NCBI GenBank assembly: GCA_010027105.1 | Contig: RGVT01000005.1 | Span: 1 to 24,434, forward strand | Reading direction: 5' to 3' | Length of the DNA stretch: 24,434 nt | Origin: Planctomycetia bacterium | Lineage (GTDB): Bacteria > Planctomycetota > Planctomycetia > Pirellulales > UBA1268 | Shown here: positions 1 to 7,496 of the stretch, one piece after another | How the letters are laid out: the number at the start of each line of letters is the position of its first letter | How positions within the stretch are numbered: position 1 is the first letter of the stretch | Translations under genes and position numbers: made by a program | Notes under the pieces: generated by a model | Told to the model about the DNA's origin: nothing | Databases searched by the model: none | What the model saw: only the letters and a program-made list of their open reading frames with translations

Positions 1-1
1 G

Positions 2-1897
2 GTCGAGCGGGTGCTCGCCGGCCTCGAGGCCGACCTGCGTTCGGCCGGGCTGGGCTACGCGTATCCCACGCTCTTCGGCGCCGACGGCGACAAGGTGTGG
101 GAGCTGCGTCGGGCGGGCCAAGGCCTTGTCAACAACGTGCCGGGCGACGCCAAGCCGCGCGAGATCGTGGAAGACACGGCCGTGGCCGTCGAGGACCTCC
201 CCGCGTACATCGCCGAGTTCGACCGGCTGCTGGCCGAAAAGTACGCGATCGACTGCGTCCACTACGCCCACGCCGGCGCGGGCGAGTTGCATCTGCGACC
301 GCTCTTCGACCTGAGGAGTGCCGCCGGCCTGAAGATGTTTCGCGATGTCGCGACAGACGTCGCGGCCCTCGTCAAGAAATACCGTGGCTCGCTCTCGGGC
401 GAGCACGGCGACGGCCGGCTCCGCGGCGAGTTCATCCGCACGATGGTGGGCGACGAGTGTTTTCAGTTGCTGGTGGCGGTGAAGCACGCATTCGACCCGC
501 AGGGCATTCTGAACCCAGGAAAAATCATCGACACGCCGCCGATGGACACGTCGCTGCGGATCGTGCCGGGCGAGCCCGAGCCGCACCGCGACACCGTGTT
601 TCGGTTCGCCGACTCGGGCGGTATCCTCCGCGCCGCCGAAAAGTGCACCGGCGTCGGGCAGTGCCGCAAGTCGCACCTCATCGGCGGCACGATGTGCCCG
701 AGCTACATGGCCACGCGGAACGAGCGCGACACGACGCGCGCCCGGGCCAACGTGCTCCGGCAGGCGCTCGCCGATCCGGCCGCCGCCGACCCCTGGTCGC
801 GGCCCGAGCTGGCGGAAGTGATGGATCTCTGCCTCTCCTGTAAGGCCTGCAAAAGTGAATGCCCGTCGAACGTCGACATGGCCCGGCTCAAGGCGGAGTG
901 GCAGCAGCACGTGCACGACGCGCGGGGCGTGCCGCTGCGCACGCGGCTCGTGGCCGAGAGTGCGGCCTCGCTCCGGCGGGCGGCCGTGGCTCCCCGGCTC
1001 TACAACCTCGCCGTGACGGCACCCGGCATCTCGACGCTCGTGAAGCGGGCCCTCGGATTCCATCCCCGCCGGTCGCTCCCGCCGCTTCCGGCCACGACGC
1101 TCCGCGGCTGGCTCGCCCGTCGGCCGCCGCGGCGCTCATCGGCACCGCACGGCCGAGTCCATCTCTTCCGCGACGAATTCACCGACACGCTCGACGCCCT
1201 CATCGGCATCCAGGCTGTCGAACTGCTCGAGGCGCTCGGCTGGGAGGTCGTCGTGCCGTCCCACGTCGACAGTGGCCGGGCGCAGCTTTCAAAAGGCCTC
1301 GTGCGCAAAGCCCGCGATCTCGCCGCGCGCAACGTCGAGCTGCTCGCCGACCTCGTCACCGACGACGCGCCGCTCGTGGGCATCGAGCCGTCGGCGATTC
1401 TCTCGTTTCGCGATGAGTATCCGGATCTGGTGCCTGACCGACTCGCCGCAGAGGCGCGACGTCTCGCCGACCGCTCGCTCCTCATCGACGAGTTCCTCGC
1501 CCGCGAATCCGCACGGGGGCGGATCACCGCCGCAGCGTTCACGACGGAGCGCCGAGTAATCAAGCTTCATGGCCACTGCCATCAGAAGGCGCTCTCGTCG
1601 CTCGCCCCCACGGTAGCCGCGCTTTCGCTGCCGCAGAACTACTCGGTGGAGGTGATCCCGAGCGGCTGCTGCGGGATGGCCGGCTCGTTCGGCTACGAAC
1701 GCGAGCATTTTGAACTCTCGATGCAGATCGGCGAACTCGTGCTCTTTCCCGCGGTGCGGGCGGCCGGGCCGGACGTGCTCATGGCCGCCCCCGGCACGAG
1801 CTGCCGCCAGCAGATCAAGGACGGCACGGGCCGCCCAGCCCTTCACCCCGTCGAAATTCTGCATGCGGCCCTCGAACGCCTACCATGTCGGGCATGA
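2..1897 (+). CDS. FAD-binding and (Fe-S)-binding oxidoreductase, C-terminal part (YdiJ/D-2-hydroxyacid dehydrogenase type), 5' truncated
   Basis: The reading frame is open from base 2, so the N-terminal FAD-binding half lies outside the window. What remains starts in the FAD-oxidase C-terminal domain, with the family signature SGEHGDG followed by RGEF, then LNPGK. Two ferredoxin-type cysteine clusters follow: CTGVGQC...MCPSY, and CLSCKACKSECP, which has CxxCxxCxxxCP spacing. The C-terminal part is a CCG domain with HGHCHQ and SGCCGMAGSFGYE, typical of GlpC/LutA-like electron-transfer partners. About 630 residues are visible; E. coli YdiJ-type proteins with this order are about 1000, so roughly a third is missing. 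The family oxidises D-2-hydroxyacids such as D-lactate or D-2-hydroxyglutarate and passes electrons through Fe-S clusters towards the quinone pool. The substrate cannot be told from this part. The stop codon overlaps the photolyase start by 13 bases, which suggests one transcript. Confidence 0.9.
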   Translation, partial: VERVLAGLEADLRSAGLGYAYPTLFGADGDKVWELRRAGQGLVNNVPGDAKPREIVEDTAVAVEDLPAYIAEFDRLLAEKYAIDCVHYAHAGAGELHLRPLFDLRSAAGLKMFRDVATDVAALVKKYRGSLSGEHGDGRLRGEFIRTMVGDECFQLLVAVKHAFDPQGILNPGKIIDTPPMDTSLRIVPGEPEPHRDTVFRFADSGGILRAAEKCTGVGQCRKSHLIGGTMCPSYMATRNERDTTRARANVLRQALADPAAADPWSRPELAEVMDLCLSCKACKSECPSNVDMARLKAEWQQHVHDARGVPLRTRLVAESAASLRRAAVAPRLYNLAVTAPGISTLVKRALGFHPRRSLPPLPATTLRGWLARRPPRRSSAPHGRVHLFRDEFTDTLDALIGIQAVELLEALGWEVVVPSHVDSGRAQLSKGLVRKARDLAARNVELLADLVTDDAPLVGIEPSAILSFRDEYPDLVPDRLAAEARRLADRSLLIDEFLARESARGRITAAAFTTERRVIKLHGHCHQKALSSLAPTVAALSLPQNYSVEVIPSGCCGMAGSFGYEREHFELSMQIGELVLFPAVRAAGPDVLMAAPGTSCRQQIKDGTGRPALHPVEILHAALERLPCRA

Positions 1898-3252
1898 AAC
1901 CGATCACGCTCCTCTGGCTGCGGCACGATCTCCGGCTCGACGACAACCCCGCGCTCGCGGCCGCCGCGGCCCGCGGCCCGGTCGTGCCCGTCTTCATCTG
2001 GGCGCCTGAAGAGGAATCGCCTTGGGAGCCGGGCGCGGCCTCCCGCTGGTGGCTCCATCACTCGCTCGAGAAACTCGCCGCGGCGTTCGCGAAGGCCGGT
2101 GCGCCGCTCGTGATCCGTCGCGGGCCGTCGCTCGACGCCCTGCGGGCGCTGGCGAAGGAAACCGGCGCCACCCACGTGGCGTGGAACCGACGCTACGAGC
2201 CGGCCGTGATCAAGCGCGACACCGCGATCAAGAAGGCGCTCGTGTCCGACGGCCTCGAGGCCGAGAGCTTCAACGGCTCGCTCCTCTACGAGCCGATGCA
2301 CGTGGCCACGAAGGAGGGCAGGCCGTATCAGGTGTTCACGCCGTTCTGGCGGTCGCTCTTGAGTCGCGACGAACCGGCCGCACCCGTCGCCGCGCCGCAC
2401 AAACTCACCGGCCCCGCCAAAGCCCTGAAAAGCCTCGCGATCGACCCGCTCGGCCTCCTGCCGACGATCGCCTGGGACTCCACGATGAAAAAGACGTGGT
2501 CGCCGGGCGAGGCCGGGGCCACGAAGCGGCTGGAGAAGTTCCTCGCCGACGGCCTCACGGGCTACGGCCGCGAGCGCGACCGCCCCGACCACGACGGCAC
2601 GAGCGCCCTCTCGCCGCACCTCCACTTCGGCGAGGTCTCGCCGCGCCGCCTCTGGCACGCGGTCCGCGCGGCGGCCGGCGGAAAGCCCGTCGCGAAACTC
2701 ACCGGCGGCGCCGAGGCTTTTTTGCGCGAGATCGGCTGGCGCGAGTTCGCGAGCCACCTGCTCTTCCACTTTCCTCACACATCCGACGCGCCCTTGCGCA
2801 GCGACTACGCCCGGTTTCCCTGGGCCAGGGATCCGGTCGGCCTGCGGGCCTGGCAGCGCGGCAGAACGGGGTTTCCGATCGTCGATGCCGGCATGCGGCA
2901 GCTCTGGGCCACCGGCTGGATGCACAACCGCGTGCGGATGATCGTGGCGAGTTTTCTCGTCAAGGATCTGCGCGTCTCGTGGCTCGAGGGGGCGAAGTGG
3001 TTTTGGGACACGCTCGTCGACGCCGATCTCGCCGCCAACACGCTCGGCTGGCAGTGGGCCGCCGGCTGCGGGGCCGACGCCGCCCCTTACTTCCGGATCT
3101 TCAACCCGACCAGTCAGGCGGAGAAGTTCGATCCCGACGGCGCGTATGTGAAGCGGTGGGCGAACGCCGACGCGGCCGACTACCCGGAGCCGATCGTCGA
3201 CCACGCCGAGGCGCGCAAACTCGCCCTCGCCGCCCTCAAGACGCTCACGTAG
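1885..3252 (+). CDS. phr: Deoxyribodipyrimidine photolyase (class I CPD photolyase)
   Basis: This 455-residue flavoprotein should repair UV-induced cyclobutane pyrimidine dimers using blue light. The N-terminus (LLWLRHDLRLDDNPAL) is the antenna-domain start shared by class I photolyases and cryptochromes. The FAD-binding C-terminal domain is complete: TSALSPHLHFGEVSPR, REIGWREF, then GMRQLWATGWMHNRVRM, and finally GWQWAAGCGADAAPYFRIFN. The Asn of ANTLGWQW aligns with the flavin N5-contacting Asn of CPD photolyases, and Trp residues are present in the electron-transfer region. The length is normal for the family. The ATG lies inside the 3' end of the preceding oxidoreductase, so translation is probably coupled. 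The stop codon TAG lies inside the first copy of a palindromic repeat. The antenna chromophore (folate or deazaflavin) cannot be judged from sequence alone. Confidence 0.95.
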   Translation: MSGMKPITLLWLRHDLRLDDNPALAAAAARGPVVPVFIWAPEEESPWEPGAASRWWLHHSLEKLAAAFAKAGAPLVIRRGPSLDALRALAKETGATHVAWNRRYEPAVIKRDTAIKKALVSDGLEAESFNGSLLYEPMHVATKEGRPYQVFTPFWRSLLSRDEPAAPVAAPHKLTGPAKALKSLAIDPLGLLPTIAWDSTMKKTWSPGEAGATKRLEKFLADGLTGYGRERDRPDHDGTSALSPHLHFGEVSPRRLWHAVRAAAGGKPVAKLTGGAEAFLREIGWREFASHLLFHFPHTSDAPLRSDYARFPWARDPVGLRAWQRGRTGFPIVDAGMRQLWATGWMHNRVRMIVASFLVKDLRVSWLEGAKWFWDTLVDADLAANTLGWQWAAGCGADAAPYFRIFNPTSQAEKFDPDGAYVKRWANADAADYPEPIVDHAEARKLALAALKTLT

Positions 3253-3305
3253 GACAGGCTTCAGCCTGTCATGCCCCCACGTAGGACAGGCTTCAGCCTG
3301 TCATG
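3246..3305 (+). repeat. Two direct copies of a 28-bp palindromic (REP-like) repeat
   Basis: The 28-bp unit occurs at 3246-3273 and again at 3278-3305, identical, with period 32. Each copy has a GTAG foot followed by GACAGGCT-TC-AGCCTGTC, an 8-bp perfect inverted repeat with a 2-base centre, then ATG. The TAG of the first foot is the photolyase stop codon. GTAG feet next to hairpins are known from enterobacterial REP elements, where RAYT (TnpA-REP) transposases recognise them; extending that to this genome is inference. The hairpins may also act as a 3' mRNA stabiliser or terminator. Confidence 0.85.
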
Positions 3306-3332
3306 AAGCCCGAGACCGCCCCTTTCATGCCA

Positions 3333-3395
3333 GCGGGCGGAGGCCCGCCAAGCGACGGTCGGCACGATGCCGAGCCGTCGCGTAAAGTGTCCTAC
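3333..3395 (-). repeat. Hairpin-rich repeat unit in opposite orientation, GTAG foot at the lipoprotein stop codon
   Basis: Read on the minus strand, this unit begins with GTAGGACAC at 3395-3387. It continues into an imperfect hairpin (arms 3368-3380 and 3353-3364, with one unpaired base) and then a second short hairpin (GCGGGC 3333-3338 pairing with GCCCGC 3343-3348). The TAG of the foot is the stop codon of the minus-strand lipoprotein gene. Together with the two plus-strand copies it forms a head-to-head arrangement like REPIN/BIME clusters. No U-tract follows the hairpins, so a rho-independent terminator is not clearly supported. Confidence 0.65.
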
Positions 3396-4336
3396 TTTTT
3401 TTCCAGCGTGAGCGCCAGCGACCGGACCTTGTCGACCACGGTCTTCATCGCGTCGGGCTCGGACACCTTGTTGGCGGCCTTGTCGGCCTCCTTGAGGATC
3501 GCGATCGCCTCCTTCGTCGCGCCGTTGGCGTCGAGCGCCGTGGCCACGGCGAGCAGCGCGTAGGCCCGGCTTTCCGCCCGCTCCACCCCCTTGGCAGCCT
3601 TCGCGGCCTCGTCGAGCAGGGCCGTCGCCTCGTCCTTCCTGCCGGTCTGGGCCTTCACGTTCGCCGCCGCGGCGAGCGCCTCGGCCTTGGCCCGCGGCTC
3701 CTCGAGGGTCTTCGCCGCCTCCTCGAGCTTGCCCACCATGGCGCTGGCCGCGTCGGCGAGGCCGCTGCGCGTGTAGCCCAGCGCCACGGCCGCGAGCGCC
3801 TCGGCCCGAAACCGCTCTTCGACGGACTCCGCGGCTTTCGTGGCCTCGGCGAGCGCGTCCTTGGCCGCCTTCGCGTCGCCGAGCCCCTTCGCCTTGTCGC
3901 CAAACACGCCGCCGGCCTCGGCGAACACGCGGGCCCGCCGCACCGGATCGTCGATCGTGCCGGCGAGGTCGGCCGCCTTCTTGAGCGCGTCGCGGGCCGG
4001 CTTCTTCTCCCCCGCCTCGGCGAGGAAACCGGCCACCTCCACCAGCCGCGGGCCGAACTGGCTCGCATCCCCTTCGCCCGACACCTTGTCGAGCGCCTTC
4101 TTCGCCGAGTCCTTCGCGCCGTTCTTGTCGCCCGAGGCGAGTTGACGGCGGGCCACCTTGAGATAGGCGGCGGCCTGGCGGTCTGGCGTCGACTCCTTCT
4201 CGGCCTTCTCCAGCTGCTGCGCGACCGTGAGGCCGCCCTTCTTCCCCTTCTTCTTCGTGCCGCCGCAGCCGGCACAGGGAGCCATGAGGAGGGCGCCGAT
4301 CACGGCGAAGAGGATCGATCGCGGGCAGGAAGGCAT
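3392..4336 (-). CDS. Helical-repeat (TPR-like) lipoprotein
   Basis: No named family was recognised. The start at 4336 was chosen because GGAG lies 9 bases upstream and the first residues then form a signal sequence (MPSCPRSILFAVIGALLMA), followed by a lipobox-like P-C-A-G-C near residues 20-24. An upstream TTG at 4375 would add 13 residues and is less likely. After the Cys comes a lysine-rich linker (TKKKGKKGG). The rest is Ala/Lys/Glu-rich with repeating helical pairs of about 35 residues, as in TPR-like solenoids. These read as counting-type repeats (AYLKVARRQLASGDKNGAKD, then KAAKDALAEATKAA and similar). The protein is probably anchored on the outer face of a membrane and mediates protein contacts. 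It lies 35 bases downstream of dapL on the same strand and may share its transcript. Its stop codon is part of a repeat foot. Confidence 0.75.
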   Translation of the reverse strand: MPSCPRSILFAVIGALLMAPCAGCGGTKKKGKKGGLTVAQQLEKAEKESTPDRQAAAYLKVARRQLASGDKNGAKDSAKKALDKVSGEGDASQFGPRLVEVAGFLAEAGEKKPARDALKKAADLAGTIDDPVRRARVFAEAGGVFGDKAKGLGDAKAAKDALAEATKAAESVEERFRAEALAAVALGYTRSGLADAASAMVGKLEEAAKTLEEPRAKAEALAAAANVKAQTGRKDEATALLDEAAKAAKGVERAESRAYALLAVATALDANGATKEAIAILKEADKAANKVSEPDAMKTVVDKVRSLALTLEKK

Positions 4337-4371
4337 GCGTCGGCACTCCGGAGACGTTTCGGGCGGGCGGA

Positions 4372-5631
4372 TCAAAACTTGAGCCGGGCGCGGGAGAGCC
4401 GGGCGTGGGCTTCGGCCATCAGATCGTCCTCGGCGGCCTCGTCCTCCGCCTCGTAGGTGGCCGAGAAGCGGAGGTAGGCGCCGCAGTCGTCCCAGGGGAC
4501 GGTCGAGATCGAGAGGTCGTGGATCAGAAACTGGCTCGCCTCCTGCGCCGTGGCGAAGGCGCGGTCGCCTGCGCCCTTCGGGCTCTTCGCGTAGAGGAAG
4601 TAGGTGCCGCCGGGCATCTCGCAGTCGAAGCCCACGGCCCGCAGCACGCCCACGAGTTTTTCCAGCCGCCGGCGGTACTTCTCCCGGACCCTCTTGGGGA
4701 TTTCCGGATCGCCCAGCGCCGCCGCGCCGGCCTTCTGGATCGCCATGAACTGCCCCGAATCACAGTTGTCCTTCACGTCGGCGAAGGCCCGCACGATCTT
4801 CTCGTGGCCGCACACCCAGCCGAGCCGCCAGCCGATCATGTGGAAGCCCTTCGACATCGAGTGCACCTCCACGCCCACCTCCTTCGCGCCGTCGATCGAG
4901 AGGAACGACAGCGGCTCGTCGTCGTAGGAGAGCATGATGTGGGCGGCGTCCTGGACCACGATCACGCGGTGCGTGTGGGCCCAGTCGACCACCTTCTCGT
5001 AGAACGCCCGGGTGGCCGTCTTCCCGGTGGGGCTGTTGGGGTAGCAGAGGACGAGCAGCTTCGTCTGCGCCACGACCTCGGCCGGGATGCCGTCGAGGTC
5101 GGGAAAGAAGTCGTGCTCGGGCACGAGCGGCAGCCTGTGGACCACGCCGCCGAACCAGCGGGTGGCGGTGCCGGCCACGGGATAGCCCGGCACCGTCATG
5201 AGCGTGACGTCGCCGGGGTTGATGAACGCCGCCGGCAGCATCGCGTAGGCCGTCTTCGAGCCGATGCAGTGGTTGACCTCCGTGACCGGGTCGAGCGTCA
5301 CGCCGAACTCCCGCTGCATGAAGGCGGCGGCCGCCTCCTTGTAGGCGGCGATCCCGTTGTCGGCGTAGCCGCGGTTCTCGGGGCGGTCGACCTCGCGCCG
5401 CATCACGGCCCGCACGGTCTCGGGGGCCATCTCGTCGTTCTCGCCGATCCCGAAGTCGAGCATCCGCCGCTCGGGGTGGTCGGCGATCGCCTTGCGCTTC
5501 GCCCGCTTGATGAGTTCGAACTTGTAGATCTCGGTGCCCTTGCCGTAGCCCGCCCCGCCGATCCGCTCGGCGAACAGGTCTTGAAACCAGGGATCGGCGG
5601 GGGGGGCGGCGGCGGTGCTGGTGGTGGCCAT
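4372..5631 (-). CDS. dapL: LL-diaminopimelate aminotransferase (DapL-type, PLP-dependent)
   Basis: This class I/II fold-type I aminotransferase converts tetrahydrodipicolinate to LL-diaminopimelate in one step, feeding lysine and peptidoglycan synthesis in the cytoplasm. DapL-like features are the N-terminal DPWFQDLFAERIGGAGYGKG, then FGIGENDEMAPE, GYADNGI, NHCIGSKTA, CYPNSPTGK, the PLP Lys in SMSKGFHMIGWRLGW, and GGTYFLYAKSP. The family is typical of planctomycetes, chlamydiae, cyanobacteria and plants. The start at 5631 (MATTSTAAAPPADPW) was preferred to 5670, which would add 13 basic residues absent from relatives; no strong Shine-Dalgarno separates them. The gene diverges from a small plus-strand ORF at 5721, so their promoters should lie at about 5632-5720. 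Substrate assignment rests on overall similarity; a related aminotransferase activity is possible. Confidence 0.87.
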   Translation of the reverse strand: MATTSTAAAPPADPWFQDLFAERIGGAGYGKGTEIYKFELIKRAKRKAIADHPERRMLDFGIGENDEMAPETVRAVMRREVDRPENRGYADNGIAAYKEAAAAFMQREFGVTLDPVTEVNHCIGSKTAYAMLPAAFINPGDVTLMTVPGYPVAGTATRWFGGVVHRLPLVPEHDFFPDLDGIPAEVVAQTKLLVLCYPNSPTGKTATRAFYEKVVDWAHTHRVIVVQDAAHIMLSYDDEPLSFLSIDGAKEVGVEVHSMSKGFHMIGWRLGWVCGHEKIVRAFADVKDNCDSGQFMAIQKAGAAALGDPEIPKRVREKYRRRLEKLVGVLRAVGFDCEMPGGTYFLYAKSPKGAGDRAFATAQEASQFLIHDLSISTVPWDDCGAYLRFSATYEAEDEAAEDDLMAEAHARLSRARLKF

Positions 5632-5720
5632 ACCGCGACCATAGCCTTTTTTACGGGCATTTCCAACCATTTGATTCGCCGCGGCCCCGGTGGTGGAGTG
5701 GAAGGAGAGGAGACGCCGCC

Positions 5721-5822
5721 ATGCATCCCCGCCCCGCCCAACCGCACTTCTTCGGTCCGTACGACGACGACTTCGACCCGTTCGACGACGAGGACGCCGT
5801 CGTGCTCATCACGTTCGGGTGA
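5721..5822 (+). CDS. Small acidic protein of 33 residues, unknown
   Basis: This short frame is ATG to TGA, with the ribosome-binding run GAAGGAGAGGAG ending 8 bases before the ATG, one of the best sites in the window. The product starts MHPRPAQPHFFGPYDDDFD and ends DAVVLITFG. It has a proline/aromatic N-terminus, an Asp/Glu-rich middle and a hydrophobic tail. Almost every codon ends in G or C, as in neighbouring true genes. It has no signal peptide and no recognised family. It diverges from dapL and converges on the Coq4-like gene, with a pair of hairpins behind it. The ribosome site and codon use support a real gene; conservation is unknown. Confidence 0.55.
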   Translation: MHPRPAQPHFFGPYDDDFDPFDDEDAVVLITFG

Positions 5823-5854
5823 GAACGGCTCGGGGGCGGCAAAGGTCGCCTCGT

Positions 5855-5885
5855 TGGGCCGCGGCGGCCCACGCTCGTCGAGCGT
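5855..5885 (+). terminator. Two abutting hairpins between convergent genes
   Basis: TGGGCCG (5855-5861) pairs with CGGCCCA (5865-5871), and ACGCTC (5871-5876) pairs with GAGCGT (5880-5885), each over a 3-base loop. They lie 33 bases after the small ORF stop and before the end of the convergent Coq4-like gene. There is no U-tract, so termination is only a guess; chance pairing in GC-rich DNA is possible. Confidence 0.3.
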
Positions 5886-5928
5886 TCGCCGACCCCGGCG
5901 CCTCGCCCGCTGGACGGGTAAAAGTCGC

Positions 5929-6603
5929 CTACGCCGCCTGGCGCTGATCGAGGTGGGGGCGGTCGGGGGGCGGTTCGCCCGGCAGCCGCCGGCTCGCGGC
6001 CGTGTCGGGCAGGGCGGCCCGTTCCCGGGCGTAAAACCCGCGCAGGCGGTCGGTGTCGATGCCCAGCGTCCGCCGCACGTCGCCGAGCGGGCGATCGAGC
6101 ACTTTGTCGCCCACCGCGAGGTGCAGGTTTTTCACGCCGAGCGACCGGCCCGCCTCGACCCCGAGGTCGTAGGCGGCGAGCGTCTTCCAGGCGATCCGGT
6201 AGGGTTCGGGATAGACGTAGGCGGCGATCAGCTTGAAGAACATCCGCTCGAGATCGAAGAGCCGCTTCGTGCTCCCCATCGTGAAGCCGATCACGAAGGC
6301 CTCGTCCTGGCCGAGCAGGCCGCGGCCGAGGAGCACGTGGATCCGGTCGTGACGGGCGAGATCCACGGCCCCGTGCAGCCGCAGCCAGCCGCGCGGGTTC
6401 TCGAACAGCCGCACGATCCAGGGGATCGCCCCCGGAGGCGCCGCCGGCAGCGTGGCGAGCACCTCGCGCAGCGTGAGGTCGTCGTTGTCGAGGCCCGGGC
6501 TCCACATGCGCCAGGCGGACGGCTGCCTGCTCGCGGCGGGCGGCGGTCCGGAGATATGGTCCGGCGTCCGGTCCCGAGTCGTGTTCAGCTTCTCCAGCGC
6601 CAT
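5929..6603 (-). CDS. Coq4-like protein (HDxxHx11E metal-site motif)
   Basis: This 224-residue soluble protein has no signal peptide. Around residue 85 it contains RHDRIHVLLGRG...GQDE, which gives exactly HDxxH, 11 residues, then E. This is the metal-binding signature of Coq4, the ubiquinone-biosynthesis protein that removes and replaces the C1 group of the ring. Other Coq4-like features are the preceding helix with Leu/Gly-rich turns and the downstream GFTMGS. The match rests on one motif plus size, so the family call is probable and the function open. Planctomycetes are generally menaquinone users, which makes ubiquinone synthesis an unlikely job. The gene follows the ECF sigma factor by 69 bases on the same strand and may be cotranscribed. 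The ribosome site before 6603 is weak (CTGGGTG). Confidence 0.6.
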   Translation of the reverse strand: MALEKLNTTRDRTPDHISGPPPAASRQPSAWRMWSPGLDNDDLTLREVLATLPAAPPGAIPWIVRLFENPRGWLRLHGAVDLARHDRIHVLLGRGLLGQDEAFVIGFTMGSTKRLFDLERMFFKLIAAYVYPEPYRIAWKTLAAYDLGVEAGRSLGVKNLHLAVGDKVLDRPLGDVRRTLGIDTDRLRGFYARERAALPDTAASRRLPGEPPPDRPHLDQRQAA

Positions 6604-6672
6604 GGCAGCACCCAGGCAATCCTACGCGCCGGGGTGGCCCGCGGGCGCCAGCGTGGCCCTCGGGCCGCTCGG

Positions 6673-7326
6673 TCACACCGCCTTCGCCGCGACGGCCGGC
6701 CGACGCAGGTGCACACCCCACACCCTCGCGAGCGCAAGCAGCGCGGAATGCAGCCGGCTCTTCACCGTCCCGACCGGCACGCCCAGCACGTCGGCCGCCT
6801 CCCGGTAGGCCAGGCCCTGACCGTAGACGAGTTCCACAGCCCGCCGCTGCACCTCGGAGAGACGCCGCACGGCCGCCTGCATCAGCCGGCGGTCCTCGCC
6901 GTCGCCCGCCTGCTCGTCGGGCGAGCGGCCCCGCCAGGCGACGGCGTCGAGGAGCCCGGCCCCGTCGCGGCCGGCCGACCCGCCCGCGGGGTAGTCCACG
7001 TGCCTGTGCCGGCGCTCGTGCCGATGGGTGTCGATCGCCTTGTGCGTGGCGATCGCATACAGCCAGGGTCGGAAGGCATGGCCGTCGACGAACCGGTCGC
7101 GCTTGGCGTGGATCCGGAGGAACGTGGCCTGGAAAACGTCCTCGGCGAGGTCCGCGCTGCCGAGATACCGCCGCAGGTAGCCGTAGAGGGGCTGTTCGTA
7201 GCGGTGCACGAGGTCCTCGAACGCCCGGGAGTCGCCGGCGTCGCGGAACCGGCGAAACAGTTCCTCGTCGGTGGCGGGGCCGACGGGCGGGCGGCGGGCG
7301 GCGGGCGTGTCGAGGGTCGTGGGCAT
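6673..7326 (-). CDS. ECF-type RNA polymerase sigma factor
   Basis: This sigma-70 family extracytoplasmic-function factor has about 217 residues. Region 2 runs from FEDLVHRYEQPLYGYLRRYL through DVFQATFLRIHAKRD to RPWLYAIATHKAID. Region 4 contains LSEVQRRAVELVYGQGLAYR and VLGVPVGTVKSRLHSAL, the -35 helix-turn-helix. A glycine/aspartate linker separates them. The start at 7326 was chosen for GAGGA 8 bases upstream; a longer frame from a TTG at 7374 lacks this. No anti-sigma gene is adjacent: upstream is the rhodanese-type membrane protein and downstream the Coq4-like gene. Its signal is therefore unknown. The 170-bp upstream region holds an AT-rich palindrome at 7462-7493 that could be a regulatory site. 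Confidence 0.9.
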   Translation of the reverse strand: MPTTLDTPAARRPPVGPATDEELFRRFRDAGDSRAFEDLVHRYEQPLYGYLRRYLGSADLAEDVFQATFLRIHAKRDRFVDGHAFRPWLYAIATHKAIDTHRHERRHRHVDYPAGGSAGRDGAGLLDAVAWRGRSPDEQAGDGEDRRLMQAAVRRLSEVQRRAVELVYGQGLAYREAADVLGVPVGTVKSRLHSALLALARVWGVHLRRPAVAAKAV

Positions 7327-7461
7327 GGCGGGGTTCCTCGGGTGGCCCCATCCACCCTGCACCCGGCGTGCCAAACCCAGACGATCCGCACGACCCGCCC
7401 TCTCGTGGCCGAAATCCGCGCCGGGCGTGACGGAAGCCGGTCAACGGAGCCCGAGGGACGT

Positions 7462-7493
7462 CCGCAAAATGCAAACGTTTGTGCAAATTGCGG
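7462..7493 (-). promoter_or_regulatory. Nested inverted repeat (operator or terminator candidate)
   Basis: CCGCAA at 7462-7467 faces TTGCGG at 7488-7493, and within it is the perfect 10-bp palindrome CAAACGTTTG (7472-7481), offset by one base. The block is conspicuously AT-richer than its surroundings. It starts 3 bases after the rhodanese stop codon and lies about 135 bases upstream of the sigma-factor start. It could be the rhodanese terminator (no U-tract seen) or a dimeric repressor site controlling the sigma gene. Confidence 0.45.
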
Positions 7494-7496
7494 CAG

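Noticed and set aside
1843..3204. A 453-codon minus-strand frame opposite the photolyase
   Set aside because: The photolyase on the plus strand has complete family motifs; the opposite frame is Arg/Gly/Val-rich without features.
3246..3305. CRISPR array
   Set aside because: Only two units with a 4-base spacer and internal palindromes; this is a REP-like tandem, not a CRISPR.
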